NCBI GenBank assembly: GCA_028673005.1
Contig: CM054115.1
Span: 3,410,001 to 3,474,000 of the forward strand
From: Tanypteryx hageni
Taxonomy: Eukaryota > Arthropoda > Insecta > Odonata > Petaluridae
DNA: 64,000 nt
Reading direction: 5' to 3'
A program made the position numbers and the translations under genes. Under the pieces are notes generated by a model. The model worked only from the letters and a program-made list of their open reading frames with translations. It made no database searches and was not told the DNA's origin. This document shows, piece after piece, positions 45,726 to 56,686 of this stretch (position 1 is its first letter; each line of letters opens with the position of its first letter).

Positions 45726-46517
45726 TTAAATTTTGCGAAAATGAAGTTTAACGCACGACGTCCCGAACTCAAATGGGATAGATTCGCCGGTGTCATCTCT
45801 TATGTCTATTTCTATGCAATCGAATTCTTGCCGCATTACGTGAACATAGTGTGGCGTGTCAAATATTATCATTTTCTGAGCCCCATAAACATACTTCCTG
45901 GCATCCAAGTTTGCGATTCTTAGAAGCGGTGCGCACGTATCTCCGACGATTTGGGATTCCACAATGTCGCAGTAAACGAACAGTTGATGCGGGAATCCTA
46001 AGAAAATATTCGCAGGGTGATTCGAGATATCGCCGTTAGTCACTTCGAGTCTCGGATCAAACCCTAGTTGGAGAGCCAACCGCGGCGAAAACGATAGCAT
46101 AGTTTTTTCACCGCTATGAATCACATTCAAGTCCACACGTTTCACTTCTTCTTCTTTTCTATCTGGTGGTAGTATTTTTACACGCCTGGTATTTTCTTCT
46201 ACTTCGAAAATAAATATCGAAGAGATAAGTTCTTTGTCATTTATTTCGCGCACAAGATCGTGGATAGTTTCGTAATTCCCAGGTTTTAATTTTAGTTTTT
46301 CGGCAGCGCCGGACTCTTTCCATATTCGAATAGTGTTGTTATTGTTACTCACCGTGAGGAGAGAACACGGGTATTGAAATTCCACCACACCCACCATCCA
46401 CCGACCCTTTAATTCAATGCGTCGATGCAGCTGAGTTCGGAATTTTGTTGTTGTGTTATCGGGGAAAGAGTGGCCTGAGCTATTGCTCGGTAATGTGATA
46501 TAAAACTCATCTTTCAT
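45726..46517 (-). CDS. Polinton minor capsid (penton) protein
   Basis: 263 residues: FYITLPSNSSGHSFPDNTT, MVGVVEFQYPCS, then LFVYCDIVESQIVGDT and CAPLLRIANL, the conserved core of Polinton minor capsid proteins, which form single jelly-roll pentamers at the vertices. The ATG overlaps the stop of the integrase gene (ATGA at 46,514-46,517). It is followed 3 bp later by the core-protein gene. No disruption. Confidence 0.92.
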   Translation of the reverse strand: MKDEFYITLPSNSSGHSFPDNTTTKFRTQLHRRIELKGRWMVGVVEFQYPCSLLTVSNNNNTIRIWKESGAAEKLKLKPGNYETIHDLVREINDKELISSIFIFEVEENTRRVKILPPDRKEEEVKRVDLNVIHSGEKTMLSFSPRLALQLGFDPRLEVTNGDISNHPANIFLGFPHQLFVYCDIVESQIVGDTCAPLLRIANLDARKYVYGAQKMIIFDTPHYVHVMRQEFDCIEIDIRDDTGESIPFEFGTSCVKLHFRKI

Positions 46518-46835
46518 TTTAGCACTTTTATATCCTTAATTTTAATCCACGAATTAAAACTATCAGAGTAACCTACCCAGTTGACGAGTGCTTCCCTTCT
46601 GGTGCCTTTTCCTCTGTAAGCGATAATTTTATCTATTTTGTATTCATGTGTAGTTGAGACACGGATGCGCTGTAATTCGGATTCGTAAAATGTGCCTTCG
46701 ATTTCCTCACCGCGGAGATCTTCTATAACGTAGACGATTGGTGATCTTTTAATAACCTTTTTTATTTTGAACACCTCTTCTGACCAGTTATTTTTATATC
46801 CTTTATCGAACGTGGATTTTGTTCTTCCAATTCTT
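46514..46835 (-). pseudogene. integrase C-terminal part with chromodomain (split by RTE copy 3)
   Basis: The 3' part of the Polinton integrase gene. It encodes KSTFDKGYKNNWSEEVFKI, an SH3-like segment (VYVIEDLRGEEI), then a chromodomain-like tail (YKIDKIIAYRGKGTRREALV, NWVGYSDSFNSWI). Chromodomains on Polinton and Ty3/gypsy integrases are thought to steer insertion to particular chromatin. The 5' part of the gene is at 50,109-50,861, and the reading phase on both sides of the insertion agrees. Apparent coding left of 46,835 on this strand belongs to the RTE 5' region and is not integrase. Confidence 0.9.
46829..46835. repeat. TSD of RTE copy 3 (left)
   Basis: aattctt at 46,829-46,835 is repeated at 50,109-50,115. 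Confidence 0.85.
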
Positions 46836-49800
46836 TGGGTGTTTTGGGGTGGGATGCGATTATATAGCCTCTCCCACTCAAATGTCAACCTCACCTGCAC
46901 GTGGTGCACCCTGCTTCACAGACGAGGCTCTGGCGTCCGAGTGACTCCCGGGATAAGGAGTCCCCCCTCTACCAAATGCCAACGGCCTATTTAGGGGCGG
47001 ATGAGAAGGTGGAGGGGTAGGGCACCCTCTTGCCCTTGGGGTGGGAAACTGCCCCTAAAGGCGGAGGAACTATTTTGATAGTCAACGGCATAGGATGGAG
47101 AAGGCAACAGGAAACCACTCCATTAAAGATCCTATTGGATATCCCGAGGGTAGCAACCATGGAAGGTTTTAGAAAGGAATTTGTTACTGATCATGGTATT
47201 CGGAACCCAAGATCCGGCAGGGGATGTAGCAGGGCTTCTCAGGTCGTTATCCAACGAAATCCCTGTCAAAACGTCAAAATAGGTACTTGGAACGTCAGAA
47301 CATTACTAAAAATAGGTAAATTAGAAGAAATAAAGAAAAAATGGAGAAAAATGAGATTGATATTTTAGGTTTATGTGAAACAAGGTGGCAAGAGAAAGGA
47401 GATTTTTACAGTGATAAATTTAGAATAATTCATAGTGGAGGTGAAAAGAGAGGAAGGAATGGAATAGCAGTCATTATTAGTAAGAAATGGGCAAACAGTG
47501 TTTGCAATACATATCACATAAATGATAGGTTGTTGATGGTAAGAATGAGCACCGTGCCAACGGATACAGTGATAATACAAGCGTATTTCCCAACAAGTAG
47601 TGCAGAAGAAGGAGAAGTAGAAAAGGTGTATGAAGAAATAGAAGAACTTATAAAGATGACAAAAGATAAAGATAATGTAATAATAATGGGAGACTTTAAT
47701 GCTGTGATTGGATCTAGTCGAAATAGTAGAATGGTAGGAAAATTTGGTTTAGGTGAAACAAATGAAAGGGGAGAAAGATTAATTGAGTTTTGTGAACAGA
47801 ATGAGATGATGGTATCAAACACTTTCTTTGAAGTTCCCAAAAGAAGAAGATACACATGGGAGGCGCCAGACAGAAGAAGGTTTCAAATAGATTATATTTT
47901 AGTAAAAAGAAGATATAAGAACCAGGTAAAATCGTGTTATAGTTACCCAGGTCCAGATGTAGACAGTGACCACAAGCTAGTCATGGCAAAATGCAATATT
48001 AGGTTTAAGAAAATAAAGAGAACAGTTAAAAAGAACTGGCATCTACAGGGACTGAAAGAGTTACCAACGGCTAAGAATTACCAAGAAAAAACAAATGAGT
48101 TGATGAGAAATTATGAAGGACAACTTAGTTGGGAGGAATTTAAAAAAGGGGTTATTAAAGCTACAGAGGAAGTTATTGGAAAGAGAAAATTGGAGCCTAG
48201 AAAACCTTGGATGACTGAGGAGATACTGATTTTAATTGAAGAAAGGAACAAGTTGAGGAAGAATGGAAATGATGAAACTTATAAAAAAGTTAAGAATGAG
48301 ATTATTAACAAATGCAGAGAAGAAAAAGAGAGATGGACCAAAGAGATAGTGAAGGAAATTGAGGAAGATACAAAGGGAGGAAGGCAAGACAAAGCATACT
48401 TCAAAATTAAAACTCTCCAGTACAAACCAAGAACTAAATCGGCAATAGTTAAGGATAAGGAAGGAAATATGTTATGGGAAAATGAAAAAGTATGTGCTCG
48501 GTGGAAAGAATACATAGAAGAATTATATAGTGGAAGAGATGTTGGAGATGGATGTAGATTTATTGAAAATGAAGAGGAAATAAGAAATGACGAGCTAGGC
48601 CCAACAATAACCAAAGAAGAGTTTTATAAAGCTATTAATAATCTTAATTCAGGCAAGGCAACAGGTGTTGATGGTATACCTGCAGAACTTTTGAAGAACT
48701 TAGGGGAGGAAGCAAAAGAACATTTCTTTAAAATTATAAAAGATTGTTACGAAAAAGGAAAATTACCTGATGACTTTATAAAAAGTAAAACTATAAGTTT
48801 ACCAAAGAAGGGGAATGCAGTGGAGTGCAGTAACTACAGAACAATTTCACTACTTTCGCACGCCTCAAAAGTTTTAATTTATATCGTGAAAAACAGAATA
48901 AAAAGGAAAATAGAACATTATATTAGTGAAGATCAATTTGGATTTAGAAGTGGGAGAGGAACGAGAGAAGCTATATTAGCCCTCAGGGTGATAATGGAAA
49001 GATGTTTAGAAATGAACAGGACATTATATTTAACGTTTATTGATTTGGAGAAGGCCTTTGATACAGTTAATTGGGAACTGTTGTTTAAGACTATGAAAAA
49101 AATAGGTATTGATTGGAGGGACAGAAGATTAATTTTTAAGCTTTATCAAAATCAAACTACAAGAATAAATATAAATGGATTAGAGAGTGAAGCAAAGATA
49201 AGGAAAGGAGTAAGACAAGGATGTCCGCTATCTCCATATTTGTTTAATATGTTCATTGAAGAAAGTATAGAAGTTATGAAGGAAAAGACAAAAGGCATAA
49301 AAATAAATGGAGTTAGAATACACTGCATTAGATTTGCAGATGACATTGTAATATTCAGCGATTCAAAAAGAGAAATGAATAAAATGCTGAAAGTATTATC
49401 GGACACGTTAAAACAGTGGGAATTAAAGATAAATATCAAGAAAACCAAATTGATGGTTATAGGCAAAAGTAATGCAGGGACAATATCAAAGATCAAAATA
49501 GACAATCAGGAAATTGAGCAGGTGAAGCAGTTTTGCTACCTAGGTAGTACAATTACTGAAGATAATAGATGTGTACAGGAAGTGAAAAGAAGAATAGCAC
49601 TTGCAAAGCAAGCTTTTCAATGCAAAAGGAGCCTACTGACAAGCAGTCACATGAATTTGGAAGTAAGGAAATCCTTTGCAAAAGCTTTTGTCTGGAGTAC
49701 CATACTTTATGGTAGTGAAAGTTGGACGTTAGGAAAGAGGGAGAGGTCCCGTCTGGAAGCGACAGAAATGTGGATATGGAGAAGATTGATAAAGACAAGT

Positions 49801-50108
49801 TGGACAGAGAGAAAGACAAACCTTGAAGTTTTGGAAGAAGTAAAAGAAGAAAGGAAACTGATCAGAGGAATGGAAGAAAGGAAGGCAAAATTTTTAGGCC
49901 ATGTGATTAGACATAATGGATTAATTGTGAACATCTTGGAGGGGAAACTTTTAGGGAAGAAAGGAAGAGGCAGACCAAGAAAGAAATACCTAGATGACGT
50001 GGAGTCAGTGATGGGAGTTGAGAAGTACGAGATGTTGAAGAGAATGGCAGAGGACAGGAGTTCATGGTTGCAGAGACAAGGCTTAGCCTTTAGATGAAGA
50101 AGAAGAAG
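46836..50108 (+). mobile_element. RTE-clade LINE, copy 3, inserted in Polinton integrase
   Basis: 3,273 bp from tgggtgttttggggtgggat to a gaagaagaagaag tail. It has a full 5' region, an endonuclease-RT coding region with one frame break, and a 7-bp TSD. The boundaries are set by the integrase frame, which stops on one side and resumes on the other. Plus orientation, opposite to the Polinton genes. It is a separate RTE family from copies 1 and 2. Confidence 0.93.
47159..50097 (+). pseudogene. RTE endonuclease-reverse transcriptase, one frameshift
   Basis: The first frame (ATG at 47,159 to 47,368) gives the endonuclease start (VKIGTWNVRTLLKIGKLEE). The second (47,341-50,097, 918 codons) continues with ILGLCETRWQEKG, IIMGDFNAVIG, RFQIDYILV and DVDSDHKLV, then RT motifs FIDLEKAFDTVNW (A), RKGVRQGCPLSPYLFN (B) and IRFADDIVIF (C), and the C-terminal LYGSESWTL and FLGHVIRH. 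The frames overlap by 28 bp at a run of six A (47,336-47,341), so a single-base length change explains the break. All catalytic motifs are otherwise present. Confidence 0.92.
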
Positions 50109-50861
50109 AATTCTTACCACATCCCCAGTAACATACCGCGGCGTCTTTAGTTTTCCTTTCTCCTTGGCGCCGTACAAGTTTTTCCAAACTTCACGTATAT
50201 TTTCGTCGTTGACATCTACAGGTGCCATTTTAATGGCTGTGTGGGTGGCATGGTTATACCCGTGTAATAACTTTGATATGCTATCAACGTAACGTCGGGT
50301 GTTAAATCGCGTGAAAAAACGCCACATTCGTGTTTTAAGTGTGCGGTTCAAACGTTCCACCACGCTCGCTTTAACGTCGGGGTTTTGTGTTACATAGTAA
50401 TTTATACAATTCTCTTTGAAAAATTTTCTAACCATTCGTGACGTGAATTCTGTCCCCTTATCTGTTTGGAGATGTGTCGGTTTACGCTTGCTTTGGTTAA
50501 AAATTTTCTGAAAAGCGTTCTTCACATGCGACCCCATTTTGCTTTTCAACGGTATCCCCCACGCATATTTACTGAATACATCGATCACCGTGAGTAAGTA
50601 GTTATAACCATCATTATACTTTTTCAAAGAGCGCATATCGTTGAGGTCAGCCTGCCAAAGCTCATCTTTCATGGTTACAATATACCGATTTCTCGTAAAT
50701 TTTCTACGGATCGGTATATGAAGTGTATACGCATCTACACCTTCTAACCACTTTTTAACTTCTTGCGGCAAATATTTTCCACGCATTTCACTTACTAGAG
50801 CTCGTGCTCCGGCGAACCCCGCAGGGTTGGCGGGGTTGAAATAAGCACCAGCGATACTCAT
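50109..50861 (-). pseudogene. Polinton integrase, N-terminal and catalytic part
   Basis: Starts MSIAGAYFNPANPAGFAGA at 50,861, whose ATG shares a base with the upstream stop (TAATG). A zinc-binding-like linker is followed by the RNase H-fold core of retroviral-type integrases: first Asp in ELWQADLNDM, second in THLQTDKGTEF, catalytic Glu in VKASVVERLNRT, with 34 residues between the second Asp and Glu. It ends in TPRYVTGDVV at the RTE insertion. The enzyme joins Polinton ends to target DNA and makes the 6-bp TSD. Catalytic residues are intact, but the gene is cut by RTE copy 3; the chromodomain part is at 46,514-46,835. Confidence 0.93.
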
Positions 50862-51571
50862 TATAAGCGAAACTTTGTCCAACCTTTAATATTATAAGGT
50901 GAATATCGAAATTTTGTTTTTCTCGCGTGAAGAGGTGGTGATGACTTATACGGTGTGGATGTCTCTCGTCGAATGAATGACCATCTCCTACTATTACCTA
51001 TATATTCTTGTGGAACATTCAGCTCGCGTAAAGCATCGCAAAATATTTCCCAACCTTCGGGACTGCTATGCTTGCGAGGGCGTACCACATCGTTGAGTAA
51101 ATCTGTTATGTTTGAGCGTGGGAGAACTCGCCCCCGGACACTTACAGCGCCACTTTCATCCCATGAAACAATATCACTGCGGGAAAGCTGATCGTACAAC
51201 AGCCGCGCTTTTCTCCGAAAAGTTTGCGGTACGGAGTTTATAATCATATCATCGCCTGCAAACATCCCTTTCCCCCGCTCTTTAACTATATCGTTACTGA
51301 GTGTGTGCGCCTGGAAGGCTTTCGGAGTTTGCTCATCTCTGACATGCATTATCGGTAAGTATATAGGTTTTTTCTCTTTTTCCACCACGTTTAAATATTT
51401 TTGCAAAATTTCTCTATATTTTTCCCACTTCTCCTGATCTGACACATTTTTCTCGAGCAATATATCCCTCATTTCCTCATCCATGCGCGATATTTGAGAA
51501 TTCGTATCCCCCTGTCTAAAACGATTGAGCGCATCAGGAGGTATTAACAGCATCTTCTTTGCGTGCTCCAT
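50861..51571 (-). CDS. conserved Polinton protein, ~236 aa, function unknown
   Basis: The ATG at 51,571 gives MEHAKKMLLIPPDALNRF, the standard start of this protein in Polintons (a KKM-LIP-x(4)-L opening). The upstream codons back to 51,679 overlap another gene and are not used. Then come a helical Glu/Lys-rich stretch (SRMDEEMRDILLEK, WEKYREILQKYL), and a C-terminal part with TFRRKARLLYDQLSRS and SSPEGWEIFCDALRELNVP. The latter resembles a motif shared by several Polinton and virophage-like proteins. The role is unproven. It sits between a small hydrophobic-tailed protein and integrase, with stop-start overlap. Intact. Confidence 0.8.
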   Translation of the reverse strand: MEHAKKMLLIPPDALNRFRQGDTNSQISRMDEEMRDILLEKNVSDQEKWEKYREILQKYLNVVEKEKKPIYLPIMHVRDEQTPKAFQAHTLSNDIVKERGKGMFAGDDMIINSVPQTFRRKARLLYDQLSRSDIVSWDESGAVSVRGRVLPRSNITDLLNDVVRPRKHSSPEGWEIFCDALRELNVPQEYIGNSRRWSFIRRETSTPYKSSPPLHARKTKFRYSPYNIKGWTKFRL

Positions 51572-51573
51572 GT

Positions 51574-51903
51574 TCAGCGAAACAATGAACCGATTGCACC
51601 GGTAAGTAGGGAGCTCAAGAGTAATGGAAGGAATGCGCCACCAGATTGAATTATAACTCGTTTTTTCTTTTTCCAACACTCACCGCGTTTGATCAGCCTT
51701 CGTAAGATCTTTTTGTGCCGAGCTAATTCGCGTTTGTACTCCGGTTTGAGGGCGATATTCCCTTTTAATACGTTAAGAGCACACTCGCAAATCACCACGA
51801 TTAAACCTTTATCGGCCGTTTTTAAAATCGCGACTCTTTGAGATGGTTTGACTCTACAGAGAGCTCTGAGGATTTCCTGACAGTTCCTAACAGTGCGAGA
51901 CAT
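51574..51903 (-). CDS. small conserved Polinton protein with hydrophobic C-terminus
   Basis: ATG at 51,903 (MSRTVRNCQEILRALCR), 109 residues. Conserved features are an N-terminal helix, KTADKGLIVVICECALNVLK, a basic KPEYKRELARHKKILRRLI segment, and a C-terminus with Gly-Gly then FLPLLLSSLLTGAIGSLF, a membrane-active or membrane-anchor-like tail. The Gly-Gly before it could be a protease site. The family occurs in most Polintons at this place next to the ATPase, without assigned function. It overlaps the 3' end of the ATPase gene by 17 bp and ends 2 bp before the next start. Confidence 0.8.
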   Translation of the reverse strand: MSRTVRNCQEILRALCRVKPSQRVAILKTADKGLIVVICECALNVLKGNIALKPEYKRELARHKKILRRLIKRGECWKKKKRVIIQSGGAFLPLLLSSLLTGAIGSLFR

Positions 51904-52576
51904 CTTCTCCGACTGAAAGATATCCCGCCGTGTTGCGGTTTTTGTGCCTCGGAATATATACTTGGGTAAGCCCGTCTTCAGGAAGTATCTTCGACCATAT
52001 TCGATATTCATCGGGAGTGCATTGTTTTAAGTCGAACAAAATATATCCGTGCGGAATTGACGTGGCATCTCTAAAAGCATCTTGAATGAATTTAGGGTTT
52101 TCTGGGTAAATTTGCCTAGAATGATGGAGGATTTGAGCTCTATCTCGCGGATTTTTGAAACATACAATGTAATGGGAATTAAGGGATATATCGCGTCTAC
52201 CTACCCCTTGATGAAATAAATTTTGCGTTATAAAAATAACACTCAAACCCCGATGATGAGAGCCTTTAGTAAACATATCCACGACACGATGATCAGCCTC
52301 TCTCATCATATCATCAAGGACGATTAATCGAGATCGTTCTAACTCACCACTCATATCGTCTAAGTCGGGTATTCCTTTATAAAATTTTACCGTGGTATTC
52401 ATACTCAAATTTGCCGGTATAGAGTGCACCTCTGAATAGCACCAAATAACTTCCTCAACTCTGACATCGACCATGGCATCGATCGCATTTATAAATTTTT
52501 CCATGAATACGGATTTACCAGACCCTGTAGGACCGGCCACGATGGCTGTGAAAGGGTGTTTCCACGGGATTGACAT
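51887..52576 (-). CDS. Polinton DNA-packaging ATPase (FtsK/HerA, A32-like)
   Basis: 229 residues. Walker A GPTGSGKS at residues 15-22, Walker B RLIVLDDMM, and a sensor-like VIFITQNLF, in the order and spacing of poxvirus A32-like packaging ATPases. It would pump the replicated DNA into the capsid. The PWKHPFTAIVAGPTG opening is typical of Polintons. The start ATG at 52,576 is the only plausible one. First gene of the left cluster after the gap following polymerase. No disruption. Confidence 0.93.
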   Translation of the reverse strand: MSIPWKHPFTAIVAGPTGSGKSVFMEKFINAIDAMVDVRVEEVIWCYSEVHSIPANLSMNTTVKFYKGIPDLDDMSGELERSRLIVLDDMMREADHRVVDMFTKGSHHRGLSVIFITQNLFHQGVGRRDISLNSHYIVCFKNPRDRAQILHHSRQIYPENPKFIQDAFRDATSIPHGYILFDLKQCTPDEYRIWSKILPEDGLTQVYIPRHKNRNTAGYLSVGEDVSHC

Positions 52577-53270
52577 AACTATAAATGAAGGTTTGAAAGG
52601 TATGGTTCAGGTTTTATTAGAAATCAACACAAATTTTGTAGAAATTATTTATTTATTAATTTATTCGACAATGAAAAACGGGCAAGAATTATCCCCAAAC
52701 ATCCCGTATGGTCCGAACTCTGAGGAATCTGCATAAACGGATACACGGACAGATTAATAGATAAGTAAATAAAAGGGTTACATCAATTAAAACGATAAAT
52801 GCTATAACAATTCAACAGTAACTTCAACAATAAATTTCAACAACAATGACTTCAACATTAAAATATAAGTAAAATAAAGAGTTGCATCAACAACAACAAC
52901 TTCACAACAACAATAAATTTCAACATTAAAATCAACAGTAAATACAATAATACCAAGCTAGGACGAATACAACAAAATAGAAAAGCAAAAATAGGTAAAT
53001 TACAGACAAATTTAAGTAACCGTATCAATACTACACATTAATTAAAACATCAAAAGAAATACACAATAACGAATGCATTTTCATATCCCCTGTAATGTTG
53101 GGTTGCCGGTATTTGTCAGAGTTTGTATTATCGTGATTGGGAAATATTCTTTAACTATGCATCATTACCGAGGCGGATTTTAAGAAAATGATGAGTGCCG
53201 CCCCATCTTTACCAAAAATAAAATTACTATTACTCTATAAAGTAACACACACACACACACACGCACACAC

Positions 53271-53310
<40 letters not shown>

Positions 53311-53344
53311 GATACATAAAATGCATTCGGTTATAATTCCGCTG
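52577..53344. other. gene-free gap of the Polinton, with microsatellite
   Basis: AT-rich DNA full of caacaa/taaaa motifs. It contains the (CA)n(TA)n microsatellite at 53,246-53,306. The gap separates the polymerase stop (53,345) from the ATPase start and would hold the polymerase 3' end and the promoter of the left gene cluster, but no element could be picked with confidence. Confidence 0.6.
53246..53306. repeat. (CA)n(TA)n microsatellite
   Basis: About 28 bp of CA then about 32 bp of TA, with a cgtg joint. Confidence 0.95.
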
Positions 53345-56300
53345 TTAAGAAGCGGATTTAAAACCGAATGGCAATGTTCTGTATTTACCGACTCGCCGCC
53401 TTTTTGTATATACAATTCTATAAATCTTCCTTTCCCCTCGCGTCACCTCATCATGAAATTTTGTTCGGCGGTTTTGTCGCGGAATATCAACAGTTACTGC
53501 AGGGGATCCATTCACAACCATCCCTTTAAGACTATCAAAACATATTGCATCTTTATTTGAACCGTTTATGGCTATCCCTTTAACCTTGCATACAGTTTTC
53601 GTGGAACTTGGGTCACCGCCACAAACAATTCTGTAGGCATAATTTTTTGGCCCACCCGACACAAATTCTGAAATGTATGAGCCCTTCCCATAAACCCCCA
53701 ACTCATCGGTCATCTCACCTAAGAAGGTCCCCGTCGGTGGTGACCACTCACCCTCTTTCACCGTAAAAATAACACTGTCAGTGTCCCAATAGATCGCTCT
53801 CTCACCCAATTTCTCCAGATATTCGTATAAGACGAGTCTGGCGTGGGCGGTTGTATAGCAAGCTATCGGGACACTAACATTCGGTGAGTTTTTTCTCCCC
53901 TCCAATCTGTCTACGCAATTGACGAAGACCGCGTCCTCGGTAATTGGTAGAATGCCTTGAACTTCAACATTTGGATCTGTCAATACTTTATAAAAGGTAT
54001 CAACATCATTGATTATTATTGTGCGGGCGAAGTCTTCCCTTTGGCCAAATTTACCCCAAAGAGAGTTTAATATCAACTTTGATATCGACCTCAATCCCGC
54101 GTTGAAACTTACCTCGTCATACTTTAATGTTATGCCCTCTTTTTCTTTCAAGTCCTCCAAATAGCGCGTCTTATCACTATCCGTGACGCATGCTTCCGGC
54201 CAGCCGCTAGCTTGTTGCTTTATTTTTAAGAAACAATTAATATACCCTGTGAAAAGTCCACCTTCGTCCTTCGAACGGTCATAGAGAGTGACTTTGTAGT
54301 TCCAAACCTCATGCATTTCCAAAATTTTATACCCTTTAGTTACTGCTTTTTTAATTTCGTCAGTGACCCAAGTCCCCACGAATTTCCTTTCACACTCATC
54401 CTCATGCAGACATTCCCCTTGCACCTCACCCTCAGCACAACTCCTACACAATGGGAAAAGGAGCTTCCCATTTAATCTCACAGGTAAAACCGGATGGTAT
54501 ATATCGCGCGGCGGAAGCACCGTGCATTTGAGAATCCCCTCACATTCGTTCAGCGGTGGACATTCTGCCCCAACGTGAATTTGCGGATGTCCTACCGGAT
54601 ATTTCCGCCATTTGTTCACGAAGGGGTATAAGGAACAAACGTCTAAATATTTAATATGTTCCCCAGAACACGCGCGGTGATACAATTTCGCCGCGTTTGT
54701 TCGACCGCCAAAGAAAGCATCTCGAGGTTTGAGAGGTTCCTGGGCGGCATAGGGGTGATAATCTAGAAACTTTTTTACCTCCGGGTTCGATTGTAGATAT
54801 TCTACGAACTTGCACTCCCACATCTCGATTAATGAACACCCACTTTTTAAAAGGTGCTCACGTCGGTATGTGGTGGCCTCGAACCTGGAACCCATTGTTT
54901 CATTTTGGTTGTTCGAAATAGGGGCATGACGGTTAGGGAAACAATCAGGGCACCCATGATAAAAGCAACCGTAAAATTCAAAAATTGTTACGGCGCCTTC
55001 ACTCTCCAAATACCCATCGACTCAGTACCCTGCGTATTTTACTTCGCGACCGTTTGCAGCATGGTTAATTTTAATTTTCCGCTTCTGCTCCTCGGACAGC
55101 AACCACATAATTGCTACATGTGATTACCTGTCTCGCCATCGGTAACCTCCAGAAGGCACAACACCTATGGTATTCTCCTTCAAGAAATTTCTCTTATAAG
55201 CTAAGAGACATGCGCTCGCGATAGTCAAAGCCTCGGTGAAAGGGCGCACCTTTGTCAAATGATAAAATTGCCTGCTAAAGACGCAGCACGCGGCTCTTAG
55301 TATAGTTACATCATTGGAGCAATACTCCCTTAAATCCTTTTCAAAATGAAACACAGTCTCAGACTGTGTATCGTACCATTTGTCAAAGACATCCCTTTCA
55401 CCGGTGGTCATCGTATCGTACCCGAAAGATTCCTTACCCGGAATCGCACCAACATACCCTCTGTTTTCCAATCTATTGAAAAAATGAGGGAAATACCCCT
55501 TTTTAATGTCTACATCTAAACTAAACGCCTTAGGTAATTTGGAGAGAGCCATGGGTAGGAAATTTAGAGAGTCTATAAACCTGAGATTTTGGACATCCAT
55601 CGTTATAATTTTCGTTCCAGTCATTATAACTTTGGGTGTCCATTTATTATTTTGAACCATATATTTCAAAAGGAAATGGCCGTCATACCCCTTCATGTTA
55701 TGGGCAATGCAGATAATTTTCTTGAAATAGGTCCTCGGTAATGCTAAATATTTAAAGAAATCCCGAATAGGATCACATGTGTCAAAAATGTGTTGTCGAA
55801 CACCACATGTTTGACACACATGATCACTATTCATCACATCTGCGCAGTCAGAGCAGCTCTGCTGTGTAACGCACAAAACGGGGACGTGCTCGTATGCCCC
55901 GTTGTCGGTGGGCTTATCTTGTCGACATTCTAGATCATAATAAATGTAGAGCACTTCATTTTTTTTTTTCAGAATTCCCCGAATTGCGTTGCATAAAGCA
56001 GAGATGCCCCGGTAAACAAACCTTCCGACATACCGCACAATACGCCTCACCGCAGCGGTGCTTTTCGCCTCCAGTATTTGCTTTATACAGTTTATTACAA
56101 CCCTGACAATATTTCCTGGATTTACATAGAGCACCGCCGTTTTTTTTATGGTTGCTTAGGCAAACCGTCCCAAAAAACCACCGATTGCATTCAACACATT
56201 TAAGTTTTTCAATATTTTCTGCACATTTGGGTTTCTCAAAACATCGGTCGCAAATGAGATCACATTTGTGCTCCTCTTTGTGATAATACGGCTTGTGGCA

Positions 56301-56686
56301 TTCCCTACAGTAGTAGGAACATGAAAATGCACCCGTTAACGATGTTATCACGTTGAAATGCTGATTTTCAAAAATCAAATCGATATGCTGCCGCGGCTGA
56401 CTTTCCGTAGACTTGGGACCCTCGAAAATGACATCCCGCCCCTTTCTTTCACCGAAAATTGTTAAGGAATAATTTTTTAAAAAATCTTGTACTTTTTTAA
56501 TCTCGTCAATCCCTCCCCCATCAGTTAAATCAACCCCCGAATCCCTCATTAACGCGATTGCCCGCTCCCTCTGTAGATTACCCCCATTTTTTATCTTTTT
56601 TAATAATGCCCCTTGATCCTCATGTAAGGATACGCCAACCGCGACAGCTCTAGCTAGGCATATGGTACCGTCGTCAGGTATCACGA

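Noticed and set aside
46836..46909. N-terminal extension of the chromodomain frame
   Set aside because: It lies in the 5' region of RTE copy 3, not in the integrase.
49707..50108. Integrase frame continuing left of 50,109
   Set aside because: It is antisense RTE sequence read by chance after the insertion point; the real integrase end is at 46,514-46,835.
51572..51679. Longer start for the 236-residue protein
   Set aside because: Would overlap the upstream gene by over 100 bp; the ATG at 51,571 gives the family-typical start.
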